From NCBI GenBank assembly GCA_964242305.1, contig CAXTBB010000003.1, forward strand, positions 62,001 through 126,000: a DNA stretch of 64,000 bases. Direction: 5' to 3'. The position numbers were made by a program, and so were the translations under genes. This DNA is from DATLGB01 sp964242305. GTDB lineage: Bacteria; Actinomycetota; Thermoleophilia; Solirubrobacterales; Solirubrobacteraceae. A model generated the notes under the pieces. It searched no databases. It saw nothing but the letters and a program-made list of their open reading frames with translations, and had not been told where the DNA came from. How positions within the stretch are numbered: position 1 is the first letter of the stretch; each line of letters starts with the position of its first letter. This document shows, in pieces, positions 43,730 to 51,456 of this stretch.

Positions 43730-44157
43730 CAGCTCTTCCCCGATTCGGTCAGCGTGGCCTTGACCTTCTTGCCCTCGTCGATGGCCATCTGCGGCGTCGG
43801 CGGAGCGCCGCCCTTGATGAACTTGAAGGCGAGGAAGCCGGCGATCGCGGCAAGCACGAAGAGCAGGATGGCGACGCCGAAGAACCCGAGGTAGAACGAG
43901 GTCTCCGTGCCCGTGAGCTGCCAGAACAGCCACGCGATGCCCTCGAACAGGTAGACGGCCCCGAACACCACGAACACGCCGGCGGCGGCGCCGACGGCCG
44001 CGCCCTTGGCGAGCTTGGAGACCTTCTCGGAGATCTCCGCCTTGGCCAGCTCGATCTCCTGCTGGATGATCCGCTGGGTCAGCTCGGTGACCTGCGCGAT
44101 GGCGGCGCCGAACTCCGACGTCGGCGTCTCGGGCGGCGGGTCCATGCGGGTGCTCAT
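43729..44157 (-). CDS. Phage-holin-like family membrane protein (DUF1469/holin III type)
   Basis: This 142-residue protein has an amphipathic N-terminal region (ELTQRIIQQEIELAKAEISEKV) typical of actinobacterial 'phage holin family' proteins, then two membrane helices (about 55-80 and 92-115) and a charged tail. These proteins are chromosomal and not linked to phage here. It starts at an ATG overlapping the upstream stop. Likely a cell-envelope structural or stress protein. Confidence 0.85.
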   Translation of the reverse strand: MSTRMDPPPETPTSEFGAAIAQVTELTQRIIQQEIELAKAEISEKVSKLAKGAAVGAAAGVFVVFGAVYLFEGIAWLFWQLTGTETSFYLGFFGVAILLFVLAAIAGFLAFKFIKGGAPPTPQMAIDEGKKVKATLTESGKS

Positions 44158-44402
44158 CGGGTGCCGATCCGCTGCAGGAGCTTGGCGAAGACGAAGGCGC
44201 CGGCGAAGGCGCCGGCCACCACGAGCTCGGGCCGCTGCTCGACGACCCCGGCGGCTCCGGAGGGCTCCTCCTCGGCGGCGGGCGGGGTGGAGGCTGGCTC
44301 GGACGTCGCCGCGCCCTGCGGCTCGGGCGAGACGATGTCGACGCGCTTCTCGGCGTCCGGCGCCGGGGCGTCGACGGGGATCTGCGTGGGTTCGTCGCTC
44401 AC
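44154..44402 (-). CDS. Small acidic protein with one C-terminal membrane helix
   Basis: This 82-residue protein is not recognised. The first 55 residues are acidic and rich in Pro, Ala and Glu (likely disordered). The C-terminal segment ELVVAGAFAGAFVFAKLLQRIG is a membrane helix. It starts at a GTG overlapping the stop of the 45-codon gene and ends overlapping the holin-like ATG. Confidence 0.72.
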   Translation of the reverse strand: MSDEPTQIPVDAPAPDAEKRVDIVSPEPQGAATSEPASTPPAAEEEPSGAAGVVEQRPELVVAGAFAGAFVFAKLLQRIGTR

Positions 44403-44536
44403 TCGGGTGGGTCCTCGTCGTAGATGCGGCGGTAGGCGGCGGCGGCCACGCGGGCGGTGACCACGGACGCGAGCGCGCCGAAGCCAGCCAGCAGGCCCGA
44501 CCAGACCAGGCGCTTGATCAGCTCGTTCTCGCTCAC
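44399..44536 (-). CDS. 45-residue membrane peptide (DUF4235-like)
   Basis: This short gene is held in place on both sides by GTGA overlaps: its GTG overlaps the TetR stop and its TGA overlaps the next GTG. The product begins VSENELIKRLVWSGLLAGFG, has one helix and ends RRIYDEDPPE, resembling the first part of DUF4235 proteins, which are usually longer. Its position in a tight operon of envelope proteins is the main support. Confidence 0.68.
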   Translation of the reverse strand: MSENELIKRLVWSGLLAGFGALASVVTARVAAAAYRRIYDEDPPE

Positions 44537-45174
44537 GGCCGGGCTGAGTCAAGCACACGGGTCGGCGACGCAGCGTCAAGACCGCCGCAGATCGTGTCCA
44601 CGATCAACCGCTTCGCGGACTCGAAGTCGGCGTCGTCGGCGCTCAGGAAGCCGAAGATCCAGCCCGTCAGCACCTGCTCGATGGCGCCGTAGAAGGTCAT
44701 GGCCGCGAAGTCCGCGTCGACGTCGTCACGGAACGCCCCGACCCGCTGGGCGTCCCGGACGATGCCCGCGATGCCGTCGTAGGCCTCGCGGATCTTGGCG
44801 AGGTGACGAGCGCCGAACGAGTTGGCCGCGCGGGTGACCTCGACGATGATGACCTTCATCAGGTCGGGGTCGGCCCGGTAGGAGTCGATGATGAAGCCGG
44901 CGACGGCGTGGAGCTTGTCGCGCGGCGCCCCGCGGCGGTTGTCGACGGTCTCGATCGCCTCCAGCAGGATGTCCCAGCGTTCCAGGAAGAGCGTGTCGAG
45001 GACCTGCTCCTTGGAGGAGAAGTAGTGGTAGACGAGTCCGTAGGCGACCCCCGCCTCGTCGGCGATGTCGGACACCCGGCAGGTGTGGAACCCCTGCCGG
45101 GCGAAGACGCGGACGGCCGCGTCGAGGATCTGACGGCGGCGGTCCCCCGCTCGGGCGCGCGTGCCGGGCATCAC
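44533..45174 (-). CDS. TetR family transcriptional regulator
   Basis: This 213-residue protein has a standard TetR helix-turn-helix (RRQILDAAVRVFARQGFH, VSDIADEAGVAYGLVYHYFSSKEQV) and a ligand domain like those of fatty-acid-responsive regulators. It heads the envelope operon and is divergent from the DUF2804 gene, so autoregulation through the shared promoter is likely. GTG 45174 lies 5 nt and ATG 45171 lies 8 nt after the -10. Confidence 0.92.
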   Translation of the reverse strand: MMPGTRARAGDRRRQILDAAVRVFARQGFHTCRVSDIADEAGVAYGLVYHYFSSKEQVLDTLFLERWDILLEAIETVDNRRGAPRDKLHAVAGFIIDSYRADPDLMKVIIVEVTRAANSFGARHLAKIREAYDGIAGIVRDAQRVGAFRDDVDADFAAMTFYGAIEQVLTGWIFGFLSADDADFESAKRLIVDTICGGLDAASPTRVLDSARP

Positions 45175-45179
45175 GGCTC

Positions 45180-45189
45180 AGATTAGTCT
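45180..45189. promoter_or_regulatory. Overlapping divergent -10 elements (tetR / DUF2804)
   Basis: On the minus strand TAATCT (45185-45180) precedes the tetR start by 5-8 nt; on the plus strand TAGTCT (45184-45189) precedes ATG 45198 by 8 nt. The two share the TA at 45184-45185, so RNA polymerase bound in one direction excludes the other. Confidence 0.55.
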
Positions 45190-45197
45190 GCGCACGA

Positions 45198-46007
45198 ATG
45201 GAGACCACCTGGGGGCCCACCTCCGGCAGCCGTGTACGACCTCGCCGCCGCTCCGTCCTTCCGGCTGCCTCCGGCACCCCTGAACCCTGGCGCACCGGGA
45301 TGCCCGAACGACCCGCGGTCGACTTCGCGGCCCCGTTCGCCGGCGGCCGCCCGCTCAAGCGCTGGCGCTGGGTGGGCGTCTTCACCGAGGCGGCCATGCT
45401 GTGCGTGGGCAGCGCGCGGATCGGCCCGATCCCGGTGAGCTGGTGGGCGGTGTGGGACCGCCGCACCCGGACGCTGATGGAGCACACGGTGCGCCGGCCG
45501 CTGTCGACCCCGCCGGGCGTGCCCGCCGGCGCGGCGGTGGAGACCATCTCTCCCCACGGCGAGCAGGCGATCTGGACCCGCAAGACGCCGGCGCGCTTCT
45601 CCGGCGTCATCACCTACGGTGGCCGCCGGCTCGTGCTCGAGGACGCGCCGGGGCTGATCGACGAGTCGGCCGGCTACCACGCCCGCGAGACCCGCTGGCG
45701 CTGGAACGCCGGGGTCGGGACGACGGACGACGGCCGGCCGGTGGCCTGGAACCACTGCGACGGGATGCACGACGCGGTCAGCGCCTCCGAGCGCACCGTG
45801 TGGGTCGACGGCGAGCCTCACCACGTCGGCCCGGACGCGGTCGACCGGCTGCGCTTCAGCGCCGAGGCCACTCGCGTACACAAGGAGAACCTGATCCTGC
45901 TGGCGACGGACTACGAGCAGCCGTTCGGCACCTTCGCAGGGACGCTCCCCGTCGCCGGCGACGTCACCGGCTTCGGCGTCACGGAGCGTCAGTCCGTGCG
46001 CTGGTGA
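45198..46007 (+). CDS. DUF2804 family protein
   Basis: This protein of up to 269 residues matches the DUF2804 pattern from about residue 40: PLKRWRWVGVFTEAAMLCVG, GPIPVSWWAVWD, RWRWNAGVGTT and VAWNHCDGMHD. The fold of the family is a lipocalin-like barrel, with unknown role. ATG 45198 fits the -10 spacing, but the first 34 residues have no family features; ATG 45300 would give a 235-residue protein starting right at the domain. The 3' end overlaps the convergent ABC permease gene by 29 bp. Confidence 0.8.
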   Translation: METTWGPTSGSRVRPRRRSVLPAASGTPEPWRTGMPERPAVDFAAPFAGGRPLKRWRWVGVFTEAAMLCVGSARIGPIPVSWWAVWDRRTRTLMEHTVRRPLSTPPGVPAGAAVETISPHGEQAIWTRKTPARFSGVITYGGRRLVLEDAPGLIDESAGYHARETRWRWNAGVGTTDDGRPVAWNHCDGMHDAVSASERTVWVDGEPHHVGPDAVDRLRFSAEATRVHKENLILLATDYEQPFGTFAGTLPVAGDVTGFGVTERQSVRW

Positions 46008-47043
46008 GCGAGCGCAGCCGAAGCTTGGAGCCCGTCTGCAGGACCGCCGTCCCGTACACACGCCCGGCGAACGCGATCACCGCATAGGTCGTCGCCGCCA
46101 CGATCGCCGCGGACACGATCACCTCGACCGGCCCGACTTCGCCCGCGATGATCCGTACCGGCGTCACCAGCGGCGCCGACACGGGTACGTAGGTGAGCAC
46201 CGTGGCGAGCCCGCCGCCGGGATCGTCGACCGCCTGGAAGCCGAGGAAGAAGGACCCGAGCAGCGCGAGGATGAGCGGCGTCGTCGCGCTCTGGATGTCC
46301 TCCTGGCGCGAGACGAGCGAGCCGGCCAGGGCGAAGGCGCCGGCGTAGAGCGCGTAGCCGAACCCGAACGCGACGAGCACGACGGGCAGGGTGCCGAGCT
46401 CGTCGGCACCGACGTCGACTCGGCCCGTCGCCGCCCCCAGCCCGAGCGCGACCGCGCCGATCAGCAGCAGCTGGACGACCCCGACCAGGCCGATGCCGAG
46501 CACCTTGCCGAACAGCAGCTCACGCGGGCGCATGACCGCGAGCAGGAGCTCCACGATCCGCGACGCCTTCTCCTCCACCACCCCCGAGGCGACCAGGAAG
46601 CCGTAGCCGATCAGCTGCGTGTAGAGCAGGATCAGCGCGACGGTCGCGAACGCCTGCTTGGTGTCGGAGTCCGCGTCGGTCCTCTTGACCTCGAGCGGGG
46701 CCGGCTCGGGCGCCCGGGCGCGGACGGCGCGCGAGGCGGCCTGCAGGAGCGGCTCGGCCTCGTCGGGCGCACCGCCGTCGACCACCAGCCGGCCCGGCTC
46801 CACGACGACGTCGGCCTTCGATCTCGTCACGCGCTTCACCTTGACGTCGAAGTCGCCCTGCAGGCGCTGGGCGGCGGCGATCACCTGCGCGTCCCCCGCG
46901 ACGCCGATCGTGGTCGTCCCACCGAAGACGGCCGGCAGCACGATGATCGCACTCAGGATCAGCAGCGTCACGCCCGTACCGACGAACGTCGCGCGGTCAC
47001 GGGCGCGCACGAGCACCTCGCGGCGGGCGACCCGGCGGATCAT
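45979..47043 (-). CDS. ABC-2 exporter permease, NatB type
   Basis: This 354-residue protein has an N-terminal helix, a large external loop (about 40-130), then five to six helices. VEEKASRIVELLLAVMRPRELLFGKVLG is the signature of NatB/ABC2_membrane_3 permeases (sodium or drug export). It is coupled to the ATPase gene upstream by a 4-bp overlap and is the last gene of the operon running from 50242. Confidence 0.88.
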   Translation of the reverse strand: MIRRVARREVLVRARDRATFVGTGVTLLILSAIIVLPAVFGGTTTIGVAGDAQVIAAAQRLQGDFDVKVKRVTRSKADVVVEPGRLVVDGGAPDEAEPLLQAASRAVRARAPEPAPLEVKRTDADSDTKQAFATVALILLYTQLIGYGFLVASGVVEEKASRIVELLLAVMRPRELLFGKVLGIGLVGVVQLLLIGAVALGLGAATGRVDVGADELGTLPVVLVAFGFGYALYAGAFALAGSLVSRQEDIQSATTPLILALLGSFFLGFQAVDDPGGGLATVLTYVPVSAPLVTPVRIIAGEVGPVEVIVSAAIVAATTYAVIAFAGRVYGTAVLQTGSKLRLRSLTSARTDAP

Positions 47044-47840
47044 CGCGGCCGCACCGCGTCGCGGAAGATGTCGGCCAGCGGCTGCGGGCCGAAGCGCACG
47101 ACGCCGCCGCGCCGCACCGCCGCACCCAGGACCTCGTCGCGGTCACCCTTCACGACCCGGGGCGGCTCGCCCTCGTGCTGGACCTCCCACCCTCCGGCGG
47201 CCCGCAGCTCGTCCACGGCACCCGCGGCGACCAGGCGGCCGCCCTCGACGATCGCGATCGCGTCGCACAACCGCTCGACCAGCTCCAGCTGGTGGGAGGA
47301 GAACAGGACGGTCGCGCCGGCGGCGACGCGCTCGGAGAGGACACCGGCGAGCACGTCGACGCCCATCGGATCCAGGCCGCTGAACGGCTCGTCGAGCACG
47401 AGCAGCTCGGGGTCGTGGACGAGCGCGACGGCGAGCTGGACGCGCTGCTGGTTGCCCAGCGAGAGGTCCTCGACCTTGTCGCCGGCGCGGTCGGCGACCC
47501 CGAGGCGCTCGAGCAGCCCGCCTGTCTTCGGCGTCTCCACTCCGTGCAGCGAGGCGAAGTAGTCGACCTGCTCGGCCACCTTCATCTTCGGATACAGGCC
47601 CCGCTCCTCGGGCATGTATCCGAAACGCGCGCGGGTGGCGCGGTCGACCTCGGCGCCCTGCCAGCGCACCGTGCCGGCGTCGGCGGCGAGCACGCCGAGG
47701 ACGATGCGCATCGCCGTCGTCTTGCCCGCGCCGTTGCGACCCACGAAGCCGTACATCGTGCCCGCCGGGACCGCGAAGGACAGCGCGTCGAGCGCGGTGG
47801 TGTCGCCGAAGCGCCGGGTCAGGCCGTCGAGTTCAAGCAC
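47040..47840 (-). CDS. ABC exporter ATP-binding protein, NatA type
   Basis: This 266-residue ATPase has Walker A GRNGAGKTT, the FGYMPEERGLYPKMKV Q-loop region typical of NatA, signature LSLGNQQRVQLA and Walker B LLVLDEPFSGLDP, with the switch His in FSSHQLE. The GTG start lies 22 bp inside the BKACE gene, so translation of the two is linked. Substrate of the NatAB-like pair is unknown. Confidence 0.9.
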   Translation of the reverse strand: MLELDGLTRRFGDTTALDALSFAVPAGTMYGFVGRNGAGKTTAMRIVLGVLAADAGTVRWQGAEVDRATRARFGYMPEERGLYPKMKVAEQVDYFASLHGVETPKTGGLLERLGVADRAGDKVEDLSLGNQQRVQLAVALVHDPELLVLDEPFSGLDPMGVDVLAGVLSERVAAGATVLFSSHQLELVERLCDAIAIVEGGRLVAAGAVDELRAAGGWEVQHEGEPPRVVKGDRDEVLGAAVRRGGVVRFGPQPLADIFRDAVRPR

Positions 47841-48703
47841 AGCATCCCGCGGGCCTCGGCGACCGTGGCCGGGCGGCGTCCCACGTCTTCGGTCATCTGC
47901 CGGGCCTTCCGGATCAGGTCGCCGTTGGAGCGCGCCATGGTCCCGTCGGGCAGGTAGAAGTTGTCCTCCAGGCCGGCCCGCACGGAGCCGCCGAGCGTCA
48001 GCGCCGCCGCGATCATGAGCCACTGGATCCGGCCGATGCCGATCACGCCCCAGTGATGGGGTGGGTGGGGACCGGTATCGGGCAGGTTGTCGGCCATGGC
48101 GGCGAGGTTGCGCGCGGTGGCCGGAACGCCGCCGACGACGCCCATGACGAAGTCGGCGTGGACCGGGGTGTCGAGCAGCCCCATGTCGATGAGCGGGCGG
48201 ATGGAGGCGACGTGGCCGACGTCGAAGCACTCGTGCTCGGCCTTGATGCCCAGCTCGCGGAAGTGCGCGAGCAGCTCGATGATCTCGTCGAACGGGTTGG
48301 CGAAGACCATCTTGAAGACGAAGTCCTTGCGGCGCTCGGAGTACTTCGCGTAGTTCATCGAGCCCATGTTGAGCGCGGCCACCTCCGGCCGGACCTCGCG
48401 CAGGTAGGCGACGCGCTTCTCCACCGACACCCCGACCGTGCCCGTCGAGAAGTTGATGATGGCGGCGTCGCCGACCTCGTCCCGGATGGCGGACTTGATC
48501 GCCGCAAAGTCCTCGATCTCGTAGGAGGGCTTGCCGTCCGGCGAGCGCGCGTGGATGTGGATGTGGACGCCGCCCTCGTCGACGATCCGCCGCGCCTCGG
48601 CGGCGTAGTCGGCGGGCGTGTACGGGACCGCCGGGCACTGCTCGCGATTCGCGAGCGCGCCGGAGATCGCGCAGGTGAGGATGACGGGGTCGTCGAGGGC
48701 CAC
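47819..48703 (-). CDS. BKACE family beta-keto acid cleavage enzyme (DUF849)
   Basis: This 294-residue barrel protein has the zinc site HIHIHARSPDG, INFSTGTVGVS and NMGSMNYAKY, typical of the 3-keto-5-aminohexanoate cleavage family, which splits a beta-keto acid with acetyl-CoA into acetoacetate and a CoA ester. GHVASIRPLIDMG and GGSVRAGLEDNFYLPDG also fit. The precise substrate varies widely in this family. Neighbouring enoyl-CoA hydratase and arginase-like genes suggest breakdown of an amine- or guanidine-bearing acid. Confidence 0.9.
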   Translation of the reverse strand: MALDDPVILTCAISGALANREQCPAVPYTPADYAAEARRIVDEGGVHIHIHARSPDGKPSYEIEDFAAIKSAIRDEVGDAAIINFSTGTVGVSVEKRVAYLREVRPEVAALNMGSMNYAKYSERRKDFVFKMVFANPFDEIIELLAHFRELGIKAEHECFDVGHVASIRPLIDMGLLDTPVHADFVMGVVGGVPATARNLAAMADNLPDTGPHPPHHWGVIGIGRIQWLMIAAALTLGGSVRAGLEDNFYLPDGTMARSNGDLIRKARQMTEDVGRRPATVAEARGMLCLNSTA

Positions 48704-48719
48704 GGTCAGCCGGATGCTG

Positions 48720-49487
48720 TCACGCCGCCCGCAGCAGCGGCGCCACGGCCCGCGCGGCGACCGCGGCGTGGCCGGGGGCGCAGCTCGTGATCTCGATGCC
48801 GACGATGCGCTGAGCGGCCTGGCTGACCTCGTCGAGCATCCGCTCGAGCGCCTCGGCGCTGAAGCCGCCCGGGGCCGGGAACAGCGTCGGCCAGTCGGCG
48901 AGGACGTCGAGGTCGAGGTGGACGAAGACCGCGTGGCCGTCGACGGCGTCGGCGACCTCGGCGCAGCGATCGGCCCGCACGACGCCCGCCCGCTCGAGCG
49001 CGGCGGCCTCGGCCGGCTCGAGGTCGCGCGCGCCCGCGAGGATGACCCGGCGCGGGTCCAGGCCGTCGCCGAAGCCGGTGTCCCACTCCCCGCACGCGCC
49101 GGCCAGGCACATGCCGCCGAGGAAGCCGCTGTCCGTGGTCTCGGGCGTGTGGAAGTCCCCGTGCGCGTCCAGCCACAGGACGCGCACGTCGGGCACGAGC
49201 CGCACGACCGTCGGCAGCGTGCTCACGCAGATGGAGCAGTCGCCGGCGACGAGGACAGGGAGGCGGCCGCCGCCGAGCGCGTCCTCGATCTGGCCGCCCG
49301 CCTCGAGCAGGCACCCGTGCGCGGCGGCGAGGTCGTCCGCCCAGTGGCCGTCGACGGGGTCGCCCGGCGAGCCGATCTCCCGCGCCGGCCCGAGCGCCTC
49401 GGCGAGCTCGGCGGCGCCGCGGGCGCCGTCCGGCGAGCGGTCGGAGGTCCGGCAGAGCAGCGCGACGAGGGCTAGCGGTTCTTCCAC
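48720..49487 (-). CDS. Arginase/agmatinase family protein with altered metal site
   Basis: This 255-residue protein has the ureohydrolase motifs LDAHGDFHTPE (DAHxDxH) and VHLDLDVL (DxD). The first motif, usually GGDHS, reads AGDCSICVS, so the histidine that binds one manganese is a cysteine. Other ligands are kept. This may change metal use or substrate, or mark a non-ureohydrolase member. GTG 49487 lies 16 bp inside the enoyl-CoA hydratase gene. Confidence 0.8.
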   Translation of the reverse strand: MEEPLALVALLCRTSDRSPDGARGAAELAEALGPAREIGSPGDPVDGHWADDLAAAHGCLLEAGGQIEDALGGGRLPVLVAGDCSICVSTLPTVVRLVPDVRVLWLDAHGDFHTPETTDSGFLGGMCLAGACGEWDTGFGDGLDPRRVILAGARDLEPAEAAALERAGVVRADRCAEVADAVDGHAVFVHLDLDVLADWPTLFPAPGGFSAEALERMLDEVSQAAQRIVGIEITSCAPGHAAVAARAVAPLLRAA

Positions 49488-50242
49488 TGCGGCTCGCGCT
49501 TCTCCACGAAGGCGCGCACGCCCTCCTGGATGTCGTCGGTCGCGAAGGCGAGCGCGAGCTGGCTGCGCAGGTAGTCGAGCGCGTCGGCGAGCGGCATGTC
49601 CTGCTGGCGGAACATCGCGTCCTTGCCGAGCTTCATCAGCAGCGGGGACTTGGCGGCGAGCTTCGTCGCCCAGTCGCGCACGGCGGCGTCGAACCCGTCG
49701 GCCGGGACGACCTTGTTGACGATGCCCGCCTCGCGCGCCTCCTCCGCCGAGATCTGCTCGCCGAGCAGCAGCAGCTCGTTGGTCTTCTTGCGCCCGACGT
49801 TGCGGTAGATGAGCGCCATGATCATGAAGGGGAAGACGCCGACGTTGATCTCCGGCGTCCCGAACCGGACCCCCTCGCGCGCGATGATCAGGTCGCAGGC
49901 GAGCGCCAGCCCGAGGGCACCGGCGAGGACGTGCCCGTTGGCGGCGCAGACGGTCGGCTTGCCCAGCTCGCCGATCGCGCGGAAGAGGTCGGGGAAGCGG
50001 CGGATGTCCGCGAACTTCTCCGCAAGCGGGACGTCGGCCGCGAAGCCCTTGAGGTTGCCGCCGCTTGAGAAGACGCTGTCGTGGGTGGAGGTGAGCACGA
50101 CGCAGCGCACCTCGGCGTCGCCCTTGGCGCGTTCGAGCGCGGCGGCGAGCGCGTCGAGCAACTCGTCCGAGAGGGCGTTGCGCGTACCGGGATCGTCGAG
50201 CGCGATCGTGGCCACGCCTTCCTCGACCTCGTACCGGACCAT
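49472..50242 (-). CDS. Enoyl-CoA hydratase/isomerase family protein
   Basis: This 256-residue crotonase-fold protein has FSSGGNLKGF (oxyanion hole), NGHVLAGALGLALACDLIIA and FGTPEINVGVFP with the Glu in the place of the second catalytic residue. GLVNKVV-like GIVNKVVPAD follows. It heads the operon with the arginase-like, BKACE and ABC genes, and faces an acyl-CoA dehydrogenase across 17 bp, so fatty-acyl or branched-acid breakdown is the likely context. Confidence 0.92.
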   Translation of the reverse strand: MVRYEVEEGVATIALDDPGTRNALSDELLDALAAALERAKGDAEVRCVVLTSTHDSVFSSGGNLKGFAADVPLAEKFADIRRFPDLFRAIGELGKPTVCAANGHVLAGALGLALACDLIIAREGVRFGTPEINVGVFPFMIMALIYRNVGRKKTNELLLLGEQISAEEAREAGIVNKVVPADGFDAAVRDWATKLAAKSPLLMKLGKDAMFRQQDMPLADALDYLRSQLALAFATDDIQEGVRAFVEKREPQWKNR

Positions 50243-50247
50243 CCCGG

Positions 50248-50253
50248 TACCTT
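50248..50253 (+). promoter_or_regulatory. Putative -10 (TACCTT) of the acyl-CoA dehydrogenase operon
   Basis: TACCTT is followed by 6 nt and ATG 50260. It lies within the 17-bp gap to the divergent enoyl-CoA hydratase gene, for which I see no comparable element. Confidence 0.5.
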
Positions 50254-50259
50254 TGCATC

Positions 50260-51456
50260 ATGAGCGCGACAACGGCCGAGCGGTCTGCACCCAAGCCGGA
50301 CTTCGGCGCCAAGCGGCGCCACTTCATCTTCACCGACGAGCACGAGGCGCTACGGGAGTCGATCGCGTCGTTCGTCGCGAAGGAGCTGCGGCCGCACGCG
50401 GAGGAATGGGAGCGCGACGAGTTCCCCGACTCGGTCTTCCGGCGCATGGGCGAGCTCGGGTTCCTCGGCCTCGACAAGCCCGAGGCCTACGGCGGCCAGG
50501 GCGGCGACTACTTCTCCGCGATCGTGCTCGGCGAGGAGATGGCGGGCGCGCACTGCGGCGGCCTGGCGATGGGCGTCGCGGTCCAGACCGACATGGCGCT
50601 CCCGCCCATCCTCGCCTTCGGGACCGAGGGGCAGAAGCGCGAGTGGGCCGAGCCCGCCATCAAGGGCGAGAAGATCCTCTGCCTCGGGATCACCGAGCCC
50701 GACGCGGGCTCCGACGTCGCCGGCATCAAGACGCGCGCGGTGCGCGACGGGGACGAGTGGGTCATCAACGGCTCCAAGACCTACATCACCAACGGCCACC
50801 GCTCGGACGTCATCGTGCTGGTCACGAAGACGGACGTCGACGCCGGCTACGACGGCTTCACGCTCTTCCTGGTCCCGATGGACTCCCCCGGCGTGATCCG
50901 CGAGGAGCGCCTGAAGAAGCTCGGCATGCGGTCCTCGGACACTGCGCTGCTGGCCTTCCAGGACGTGCGCGTGCCCGACTCCGCGCGCCTGGGCGAGATC
51001 GGCAAGGGCTTCTACAACATCATGTGGGAGCTGCAGGGCGAGCGGCTGATCGGCGCCGCCGGCTGCAACGCCGGCGCGCAGCGCTGCTTCGACCAGACGC
51101 TCCAGTACGCGATGGAGCGCGAGGCGTTCGGCCGCCCGATCGGCAAGTTCCAGGCCATTCGGCACAAGTTCGCCGACATGGCCACCAAGATCGAGGCGTC
51201 GCGGCAGCTGACCTACACGACGGCGTGGCGCTTCGCCAACGGCGAGTACCCCGTGCGCGAGATCTCGATGGCGAAGCTGTACGCGTCGCGCATGGCCTGC
51301 GAGGTCACCGACGAGTGCCTGCAGATCCACGGCGGGGCCGGCTACATGGTCGAGTACGGGATCGAGCGCGCCTGGCGCGACATGCGGCTCAACCGGATCG
51401 GCGCGGGCTCCGACGAGATCATGCTCGACGTCATCGGGAGGTCGTACGGGCTTTGA
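50260..51456 (+). CDS. Acyl-CoA dehydrogenase
   Basis: This 398-residue flavoprotein has ITEPDAGSDVAGIKT and INGSKTYITNGH, LGMRSSDTALLAF, and the C-terminal LRLNRIGAGSDEIM-type end. The common catalytic Glu near the C terminus (as in EGT) is Ala here. Instead Glu261 in LQGERLIGAAG stands where isovaleryl- and long-chain-type enzymes keep theirs. It oxidises an acyl-CoA at the alpha-beta position and passes electrons to ETF. It is the first gene of a three-gene coupled operon. Confidence 0.93.
   Translation: MSATTAERSAPKPDFGAKRRHFIFTDEHEALRESIASFVAKELRPHAEEWERDEFPDSVFRRMGELGFLGLDKPEAYGGQGGDYFSAIVLGEEMAGAHCGGLAMGVAVQTDMALPPILAFGTEGQKREWAEPAIKGEKILCLGITEPDAGSDVAGIKTRAVRDGDEWVINGSKTYITNGHRSDVIVLVTKTDVDAGYDGFTLFLVPMDSPGVIREERLKKLGMRSSDTALLAFQDVRVPDSARLGEIGKGFYNIMWELQGERLIGAAGCNAGAQRCFDQTLQYAMEREAFGRPIGKFQAIRHKFADMATKIEASRQLTYTTAWRFANGEYPVREISMAKLYASRMACEVTDECLQIHGGAGYMVEYGIERAWRDMRLNRIGAGSDEIMLDVIGRSYGL

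Noticed and set aside
43729..44157. Holin-like gene as a sign of prophage
   Set aside because: No other phage gene, integrase or attachment repeat is near. This family is common as a chromosomal envelope gene in actinobacteria.
49809..51452. Upstream extension of the HerA-like frame to 983 codons
   Set aside because: The extension lies antisense to the enoyl-CoA hydratase gene and in another frame of the acyl-CoA dehydrogenase. The ATPase fold begins right after TTG 51453.
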